A stretch of DNA of 64,000 nt from positions 620,001 to 684,000 of the forward strand of contig JAZKJV010008261.1 in NCBI GenBank assembly GCA_037367405.1, given 5' to 3'. The position numbers were made by a program, and so were the translations under genes. Numbering within the stretch: position 1 is the first letter of the stretch; each line of letters begins with the position of its first letter. The notes under the pieces are model-generated. The model made no database searches. It was not told the DNA's origin and was given only the letters and a program-made list of their open reading frames with translations. Below, one piece after another: positions 56,554-64,000 of the stretch. The stretch comes from Ottelia alismoides (taxonomy: Eukaryota > Streptophyta > Magnoliopsida > Alismatales > Hydrocharitaceae).

Positions 56554-59500
56554 TGAATCTCCATTTTATCACCTTTATTCTATCATTTTGGCCTTCAAAT
56601 GCCTAGTTATATGCATGCAAACATCATTATTTTGTACAAATTAACAGCCATTATTTATTCCATCTTGATGACTGAGTCGACAAGGAATAAAGTAGGAGGA
56701 GATAAGAGCCAATAAATCGATAAAATTCCCTTTTATTTATTCTTTAATAAGTCCTTTTTGAGACCTATATTATTTTCTGTTATTTATACCTCAAATAAAG
56801 AAACTTTGTACATGAAAGTTGGAGATAAAAATACAAATAGAAATACAAAATTGATTTCATGGAAAAATAATTTATAATGTACTTTTTATACTCTAGATAA
56901 GAATCCAAAATCCAAACTTCACATACCCATATCTTCTCTATATAAACTCAAAATGCATTGTAATCACATTTAATTGTATATAACTTTTAATAAGCTATTT
57001 AGTGAAGGTAGTTTCACTTAATTTGGAGTTGATATACAAAGTTATATTCTGGATTCCTATTGTAAAGTATATATGAATAGAATATTTATTTTATTTCCAC
57101 TTTATTATTTTTAATTTTTTTATTTTATAATTTTTATTATTTTTAGTATTTACATAGTTAGAATAGAAAACACAAAAATAAAATTGTATACAAAAATACA
57201 TAGATGAAATACCTATATAATATATACCCATATTTATTTAATTATACATATTACATCAGAAAAATATATCAAAAATATATTTATGTATATAAACATAAGT
57301 TATAAATATATAAATTAGGAAAATAAAATAACATAATCAAAAATAGAAAATAAAAATAAAATATTCCAACCATAGGTCAATATACCTATAAATACACTTG
57401 TAAAAAGTAACTTGTAATAAATAAACTTGTAAAAATATACAAATCATATTAAAATACTACACAAAATAATAAACATTTTTTATGTTTTAACCAAAAATAA
57501 ATAAAATTATTTATTAATTTATTTTGAATTAATTTTGAATTTCAAAATTATTTTGTCATATAGTGCTTAGGTGGACCAATAGTATCCCTGCGACAATTGA
57601 CCCAAAAGTAATTGTCCTTCTTCCACTCTAGACCTGTCAGAACATCGAGAAGCTCCCCTTTGAACTTGATTTGCGCCCAAATCTTACACAATCAGGGCTC
57701 GATTCCTTCACATCATTTGTGCCTCGGTTGATGCTCTTTCACGCGGGCTTGATAGCTTACGCTGACATGCATCGAGAAGGGAGTTATTTTGAATCGAAGT
57801 CCACTTTTTTATAACATCGCATTCCAACTTCCTCCCAATTTAATCCGTCTTCCGCCTCAACCCCTAAAATCTGAGCCTCGAGTTGTGTTCCTGGTGAAAG
57901 TAGGAGCATGATCGGCTCCTTGGGAGCTTGTTTTGGCATAGAATCAAAGGCATCCACTGCTTCGTCGCCATCCTTCATCGAGGCTTCGCTCCAAGTGCGT
58001 TGACTCCGGTAAGCTTCTATCTTCTTAGTTTTTCTTGTTCCATAGGTTAGCAATAGGTTAGTGATGTCTTTTATTTGACTTTATTTCATCACGTTTGTCA
58101 TGTTTTCCAAACATTCCCCTCGTCAGAGCACCAGCTCCGCCTCCTATTTCCTGTTTTCCTCGACATTGCCTGACCCGCCTAATGCTGACATCTTCTTCCT
58201 TTATGATACTGGTCTCTCCACTCCCCCTTGCACACCACGATCATGCTCAGATCGAGCTACCGGTTCCTCCTCCGTCGCCATTTGCTAGAGGGACTCATCC
58301 CGTTCCATTTTTGACGTGTTCCACCTCTAGGAAAACCCTAGAGCTCAGTGTTTTTGTCCTTAACATTTCCCTGCAGGATACAGAAAGAGAATACCCCTTT
58401 GCCGGGTTCTTCGAGGTTTAGAAGGCACTTTTAGGTTCCAGGCTTCATAGGAGCTCCGTCTGAGGTCCTCGGGCATTTTGAGGAGTTCTACATTGCTTGG
58501 GAACACATCAGGAATCCGAGGAGCAGCTCCACAGGGAAGGAGAAGGTCCAAGGTGTCCGCTACGTCGATCCGAAGCTTGGGAGACTCGTTGTTCTTGCGT
58601 GTTCTTCCAAACCACTCCAGAATTGTTGGATTAGACCGAACCTCCATGCGTCCAATAGCCATATGATCCTCCTACTCCCGCATCGCCAGATCAACGCTGA
58701 GATCTAATCTCAACGATCCATCGTCGAAGGGGTACCGATCGCTCGATCGTTGCCACGTGGCTAAGTGAAGGAATCTCGCTTGTTGGATCACGCCTATTTG
58801 GGGTATTTTGCATACTTAGCCCCCATCTTAGTGCATTTTTAATTGGTCATGTAATTGGTTTAAGACATTTAAAACTTTTGGTGAAATTACAAGGAACCCC
58901 CTACCTTTATTGTATTTGCTTTTGGGTCCATGTTAGGTCACCTCACGTGCGGTCCCACGTGAGGTGGCCATTTTGCACAGACATCCTCATGGGTGTTTGC
59001 ATTTCTTTTCAGTTTAAGAATTTTTAATATTAATTATATATTTTTGAGTATTTTACATTTTATTCTCTACCTTTATTTTTAGTTACAATTATGCCCTTGC
59101 TAGATCATTGATTTTTTTTTCATTTTTTAATTAATTAAAAATATCATTCGTACTCCAAAAATTATCAAAAAAATGGGATTAAATGTCTGCTTGCTTGTAG
59201 TTTCATGCCATATTTTTATTTTTTTCATTTTAGGCACTTGAAATATAATCTCATAAAAATGAAAAGTTTCAAAATCCTTTAAAAATATAAAAAATTCCCA
59301 AAAACACCAAAAATAGTTATTTCTATTTTATATTTTTATTTATAATATTATTTATCTAATATATTTATTTAGAAAAATTCGGATACTTTTTGCTATTTTT
59401 AAACCCCAAATCAATTTTGCCTATTTATTTAATCCTTGTTTTAGGATATTTTTAACTTTAAAAATATACAAAAGTTATCAAAATTGTAAAAAACACAAAA

Positions 59501-59965
59501 ATAGAAAACATTATTAAAACCCCAAAATAATTTATTTCTAGAATTTTGAGTATTTTAGCAGTATTTATATTTACATTACCTTGTATTATTTGTAGAGCTC
59601 TATATATTCTTATATTATATATTTAAAAAGAAAAAGAAATTAAAAATTAGGAATATAAAAGTAAAATTATGTATATAATTATAAAAAAATGCAAAATAAA
59701 TGCAAAATAAAAACCCACAAAAATCACAAATTGATTAAGTATTTGAAAGACAAATTTGTGTGTTGATTTTCTATCTCATTTGCTCTACACTTTTGTTTCT
59801 TGAGTTCGACCCCTACATATTTGTCACTACATCTTTAGTAGGGTATACTAAATTTTAGTCCAATCTGATTAATTGCTTAATTATTGTGTGTGGGTTAATT
59901 GTTGTTTGATTACGAGTATTGAGCAGTCGCCTTAGCAACAATGAGTTTGATTTTTTTCATACCAT
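56554..59965 (+). repeat. Element C 3' LTR (about 3.4 kb)
   Basis: Starts TGAATCTCCATTTTATCACC, similar to the A LTR start. Layout matches A: AT-rich, GC-richer block (57580-58790) with CCACGTGG at 58753-58760, AT-rich again (58800-59880). The end is unclear; wording like GTTTGATTTTTTTCATA near 59947-59963 resembles the A LTR end. Open frames 57784-58666 lie in the GC-richer block and are not supported. Confidence 0.75.
58753..58760. promoter_or_regulatory. G-box-like CCACGTGG in C LTR
   Basis: CCACGTGG followed by CTAAGTG; same context as in A and E although the surrounding sequence has diverged. Confidence 0.5.
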
Positions 59966-60746
59966 TATTAGCAGCTTCGATGCACACATTCAACAGACCC
60001 TAGATATCAAAATGAAATAACTCAAACGACTGACTAATGTGATGACTATGGCGACTCGAAAAAGAAGGTCGATGGTGCTTCCCAAGCTGACATGCCTCAC
60101 ACTCCAAGGTGGTGCGAGTAGAGATCTGAGGGAGAAAATGACACGACTTCTGTAGAGGAAGGTGTCCAAAACAAAGATGCCACATGTAAGGAGAAACAAA
60201 TCTAGAAGGAATGGTAGCAACACCCACATGGAGGCTGGACTAGTCTGTAAAGTCCTCTTTGCTCACATCTACATCCAATCAGCCTGCCCATGAGTATTTC
60301 CTGAAACACAAGAGAAGATAGATTAAATACGGCATGACATAGTAAATCTTTTATAATCTGGAAAATAGACAAAAGATCCATCTGAAATACATGAGCATGT
60401 AAGACATTCTGCAGGTGCACCAAGGGATTTAGGACAATTTCCCCCGACCAACAATGAGTAGATGAACCCCATTAGCAATCACCATTAATCTACCAGGAGG
60501 GATAGACCTGTAAGAACTAAATTGTGCTCGATTGCCACACATATGATGCAATGCTCCGGAGTCCATGATCCAATCAGTCAAATCTGAACTGCTACAACTG
60601 GTAAGTATGTAATAAATACCTGGCAAACTTGTAGAAGCTCTGGTAGAAGCTACGACATATAAAGATCGTGCAGCTGGAGTGGTTGGTTTAGTCATCCTCT
60701 CCTTCAATCTAGAAACAATATCATCAAACCGTGCATCATGAGACAA
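59966..60746 (-). pseudogene. pol: Element F protease and GAG-pre-integrase, truncated
   Basis: Protease: DWIMDSGALHHMCG (about 60575-60535) with the catalytic D-S-G, in frame 60746-60429, ending at a stop. Then frames 60423-59990 carry VLHAHVFQMDLLSI (degraded), and YMWHLCFGHLPLQKSC ... CEACQLGKHHRPSF, the zinc-binding His/Cys region before the copia integrase core (about 60190-60075). SFELFHFDI marks the start of the core; a stop follows and sequence ends near 59966. Frameshifts separate the pieces. Confidence 0.8.
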
Positions 60747-60799
60747 AGCTAGAGAAGGTTCTATCTGCTCAGCTACACAGGCAGACGCAGGATACCCAT

Positions 60800-61537
60800 G
60801 ATTTAGATAGCACGTCTCCTCTGAATGACCTGGACGGCGGCAGTGTGAGCATGGGTCACGCCGACATACTCCTCTTGACCATGAAATCCTTGCCTACGAA
60901 ACTGTGAAGTACCCCCTCTATCACGAGAAGCTGCCATAGTAGAGGGAGTCTTAGCTGTGGTAGTAGATAAAGTAGTGATCTTGCTCAGCCTCTTGTAGAC
61001 CTCCTCCATTAGAGGTATCATCTCTCCAGTAAGTAGTTGTATGTGTTGCATCGTACTCGGAGTCAAGGGATGACAGAAATACTCCTGTCATTGTGACATT
61101 CTGGTATGCTTGTTGCTTCTCATGTTGGTAGTAATAAGCGTAAAGCTATGAAGACACTCAAACATACCTCTCAGATGCGAGAAGTAGGCATTAAGAGGTC
61201 GACCATTCTGCTTGATCGAAAATATGTCATGCTGCAACTGTAGAATCTTGTTCTCATTTTTGGCTTGCCTATATGTGGCTTCTAAGATGTCCCACATGGC
61301 CTTGGTTGTGGGTTGATTGACGATTTCATTGGCAATCTCCACAGCGAGCGTCCCGGGGAGACAAATCCGTGCATAGGCATCATCTTGCTTCCTAGAAGCA
61401 TTATCCCCAGTCTTGTATGTCGGCTCGGAATCCGTCAGAATGTGCTCCTTGTTAGGGCACTGCATAAGGGTGCAGAACTGCATGGACCACAACTCATAGT
61501 TGTTCCCATCCATCTTTACAATGGGAGCCGGGGCCAT
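60800..61537 (-). pseudogene. gag: Element F copia gag
   Basis: ATG at 61537-61535 (MAPAPIVKMDGNNYELWSMQ) opens a UBN2/Retrotran_gag_2-type gag: KAMWDILEATYRQAKNENKI, LNAYFSHLRGMFECL. The first frame ends at 61088 after a shift near 61130. A second frame holds a Ser/Thr-rich part, and in a third frame there is an intact CCHC zinc knuckle (CSHCRRPGHSEETC) at 60851-60810. It would package the element RNA; at least two frameshifts disable it. Confidence 0.85.
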
Positions 61538-62126
61538 GAAGGTACTAGATTATGAAAAAACATTACCTTTTCTGTGGTATGATAAAAATAATGCCGAACA
61601 AAATAAATATGAAACACGACTAGGTAGTAGACTACTATGAGCGAGTCTACACAATTATGTGGAGGAGTGGTTGTATGTGTAGACTCATACAACCATCCTC
61701 TTCAATCCGTATTGAAGTCTATGGCTGGAAAACATGAAATATGTGTCTAAAATCATGATCTTCGATTTAAATCAGATCGTATGCAGCTTCAGCAATGGCT
61801 GAACGATATCCCTATGAAGGTGGAGAATACCACCGAGTACTAAGCATCGGCTGAGAGGAGGTGGGGTAGCGGCTCGTGCCTTGGGACTGCGGCAACGAAC
61901 GACCGCAAGTAGTGAGTAGCAGACTGCAACAGTAGGCTGCGGCCTGGCAGCCTACAGCAGTGGGTTGCGGTCGAGCGAACAGTTGGTGGGCAGGTTGTCC
62001 GTATGGTCGGCGATGACAGGCTGGAGAGTCGGAGCGACTGGCGACGACAGACGGACAATGGGGACAGGGGATGGGGGAGGGCGGGTAGGGTTAAGTTTTT
62101 GGTTGGTTACGGGAACCCTGGTTTAG
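61538..62126 (-). other. Element F leader
   Basis: About 590 bp between primer site and gag ATG. 61840-62090 is GC-rich with repeated TGCGG-type words (61880-61975). The 72-codon frame at 61840-62058 is not supported as a gene. Confidence 0.6.
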
Positions 62127-62145
62127 GACTGTTGCTCCGATACTA
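62127..62145 (-). other. Element F primer-binding site, tRNA-iMet
   Basis: On the minus strand, just after the LTR, ATAGTATCGGAGCAACAG; close to the usual TGGTATCAGAGC with two changes. Confidence 0.75.
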
Positions 62146-62289
62146 TGTTGGAAGATTAGAATCACTTGTCACTGAAAGAGACCCTAGGGCTCTCTTATAT
62201 AGGAGAAAAGCCCTGGGTTAATTACATAAGAGGTACATGAAGAAAACGAGAATAAGAAATAACTATAAAGAGATACAACTATCTCAACA
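62146..62289 (-). repeat. Element F LTR (144 bp)
   Basis: Minus strand begins TGTTGAGATAGTTG and ends CTTCCAACA. A TATA-like CTATATAAGA lies at 62202-62193. Very short for an LTR. It is bounded on one side by the primer site of F and on the other by the 3' end of a copia pol, so it is both a 5' and a 3' LTR. Confidence 0.75.
62193..62202 (-). promoter_or_regulatory. TATA-like box in F LTR
   Basis: CTATATAAGA about 50 bases before the 3' end of the LTR on the element strand. Confidence 0.5.
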
Positions 62290-62765
62290 ATATAGGATGA
62301 CAGTAAATGAATCTACACATGAGATCCATTTATTGAATAAAAATTGTCCCGCTACCCGCCTTCAAGGGGTACCATGTGGATGTCATTAATGACCAACTTA
62401 CCTCTATTCAACTCATGGTTGGTTGTGGGAAGGCATTGGCAAATGTACATTTGATCGATGGATCTACTGGTGTATTAAAGGATTGACAAAGTTACTCGAC
62501 TTCATTTTTTATCAAATAAAATATTGATCTATCTCGACGTCCTTCATGTGTTCATGTTGGACTAGATTGGAAAAGTTTCCAAGGTAGATGGTTTCTTTAG
62601 TGTCGCAATATAAACTTGTTGGGTGATTGATAGCAAAACCATTATAATCAAGTACATTAAACCCAAAGTATCTTGTTTACTCTGAGCATCATAACAAAGT
62701 ACTCAACTTCTATGCTAGACCTGGCACAAAGTGGTTGCCTTTAACTTACTATGTGCAGAGAAATT
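62290..62765 (-). pseudogene. pol: Copia RNase H end and 3' untranslated remnant
   Basis: On the minus strand, decayed copia RNase H: RSSIEVEYFVMM (matching the SRSSAEAEY box), ILWV, CDTKETIYLGN, HEHMKDVEIDQYFI (matching the H-x-R-T-K-H-I-E-x-D box), then NDIHMVPLEGG and a TAG at about 62353, the usual pol end. About 60 bp of untranslated sequence leads to the F LTR. It belongs to an element lying to the right, of which nothing more is legible. Confidence 0.75.
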
Positions 62766-64000
62766 CTCCCAACGTAGAAATAATAACTGATTAATCTGTT
62801 ATTCATTTCAATGGTATAATTAATCTAAACAAAATCTAGCCTCAATTTACTTGTAATTAGCCACATTTAGGCCTTAATGCATGCACGACATTATAAGATA
62901 CACAATCCTAGTAGAGCACAAATAAGGATAATAAGTGGAATTTATTGGATAGAGAGAAAGCCATTTTATCTGAACCCTCATCTAGACCAAACCCTAAGCA
63001 GAAGATACTCATCTAGATTCTAATTTTAGGATATATGTATTAAATATTATAGGCATCCAAATCTCTCACAGAATGTCATGGCATGTTTTTGTACTTTGAG
63101 TGTCATTTTCTTTACCTTGTTGCAGGCTAGGAAAGCTCATACTCTATAAGAAAAGTACATTTAAATAGGACATGATGGAGAGGACTTGACCAGGACATGC
63201 CCTCACCAATGAGCAAAGACATAGCTAGAAGTGCCCTCACGACCTCACATATACAAATGAAATTAGAAGGGAGTGAAATATGGTGCCACTCGAAAGTACG
63301 ATGAGGAAGTGGTGATGACATAAGTGTCCATGTCAACTCTGTTGAACACGATCAAAATTCAGTCATCTCTTCCTCGTTTTCTAAAAGTCAAATCAATGTC
63401 CTCCTCTTCTCATCTCCTATGTTGGACGATTACCTCTCCTCCGATGTCATCGCTATGGTAGATACACCTTTGCCTCCTCATGAGCTTCCACAAGTACCTT
63501 GTATATCTCTTCTTTTTAATCATTCATAAACTAGGTTAAGTGTAATATCAGTTGATGTTATTGTTTAATGTATTTAGTTTTTATACTTTATATTTCATTC
63601 AATTTGGTACTATTACGTTCTGATTAGTTTTTAGTAGAGGTCACACATAAAACTTTATATTTCTTGATATGCTCTCTGGATTATCGCACGGTGCCCAATA
63701 CCATCAAATTTGTGATGCATTATATGTACTTGATTAAATGCCTACGAGAAAAAATTGATAAAATGATTAATTACATGGTTATATGTATTCTGATAACTTA
63801 TACGAGTGTATATGACTAAGTGCCAATATTTTCCTACTATTATTAGACCATATAATTAGGTATTAAATTTAAATGTGTATGTGGGTGTGTGTGCATGTGC
63901 AGCATTTATTTATATTTGTGTATATGTTATATTCTATTTTGGTATGCATGTGTATATTAGTGTACGAGAGTGCATATGTGGGTGTGTTAGCATGCATATG
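62766..64000. other. Unassigned AT-rich sequence with TG-rich tract
   Basis: No domain recognised. One plus-strand stretch, 63303-63530, is open for about 75 codons with plausible composition (SSPMLDDYLSSDVIAMVDTP); it could be a host exon or another copia linker, and nothing decides. 63855-64000 is rich in GTGTGT/TATGTG and GCATGTG alternating purine-pyrimidine words. I see no tRNA, promoter or gene start that I would defend. Confidence 0.4.

Larger units (their letters stand above)
22140..59965 (+). mobile_element. Element C: old degraded Ty3/gypsy (Athila-like) element, interrupted by element D
   Basis: Runs from a gag tail at 22140 through protease, RT, RNase H and integrase to 26616, is split by D, resumes at 53670 (rejoining the integrase frame), then 3' noncoding region, polypurine tract and 3' LTR. 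The part 5' of 22140 lies beyond A, off the window. Stops and frameshifts are frequent in every domain, so it is the oldest of the gypsy copies here. The right end is imprecise (59943-59985) because F abuts it. Confidence 0.85.
59966..62289 (-). mobile_element. Element F: truncated Ty1/copia element
   Basis: On the minus strand: LTR 62289-62146, iMet primer site, leader, gag, protease, GAG-pre-integrase, then loss of sequence at about 59966 where C ends. Most of integrase, all RT and RNase H, and the second LTR are missing. No target duplication can be assigned. Confidence 0.8.

Overview
The window is repeat-rich flowering-plant nuclear DNA. I see no host gene I can name, and no RNA gene. Almost every base from 1 to about 62,770 can be assigned to LTR retrotransposons nested inside one another. 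The plant origin rests on the retroelement lineages: Ty3/gypsy elements with a primer-binding site for tRNA-Asp, long LTRs and an Athila-like gag-pol, and Ty1/copia elements primed by initiator tRNA-Met. The species cannot be read from the window. I call the elements A to F.

Layout. C (+ strand, gypsy) is the old host element. Its 5' part lies off the left edge; gag-tail to integrase runs 22140-26616, resumes at 53670, and its 3' LTR ends near 59965. A (+, gypsy) lies inside C: pol 1-3036, 3' noncoding region 3037-3494 plus 16267-18346, 3' LTR 18347-22139; its 5' half is off the window. E (- strand, non-autonomous gypsy relative, 3495-16266) lies inside A and is flanked by the target duplication GTGTA. 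A 134-bp MITE (14789-14922) sits in one LTR of E. D (+, copia, 26617-53664) lies inside the C integrase region and is flanked by GGAAT. B (+, gypsy, 26720-43156) lies inside the 5' LTR of D and is flanked by GTCCC. F (- strand, copia, about 59966-62289) abuts the end of C; its only LTR is shared with a second copia RNase H remnant (62385-62765). The last 1.2 kb is unassigned AT-rich sequence ending in a TG-rich tract.

Coding content. B is the best-preserved element: its gag-pol frame from ATG 31142 to 38200 has only two nonsense codons, and it carries an exact-looking 591-bp in-frame tandem duplication across the protease-RT linker. A, C, D and F are broken by stops and frameshifts. E encodes no capsid, RT, RNase H or integrase, only a proline/tyrosine-rich N-terminus, a retropepsin-like domain and an acidic tail with three FVPF repeats. 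E could therefore move only with enzymes supplied by a relative.

Unusual structure. (1) All four gypsy elements carry, between pol and the 3' LTR, an array of 3-6 hairpins built on CTATACTTAGG / CCTAAGTATAG, each followed or preceded by a G-run that copies the real polypurine tract. (2) The copia element D has an LTR packed with perfect short hairpins, mostly with 3-nt loops, many sharing the apex ATGTGAT, lying directly upstream of its TATA box; similar hairpins continue into its leader. (3) The gypsy LTRs begin with a palindrome (TGATGAA ... TTCATCA) and share a CCACGTGG G-box. These are the signals most worth following up.
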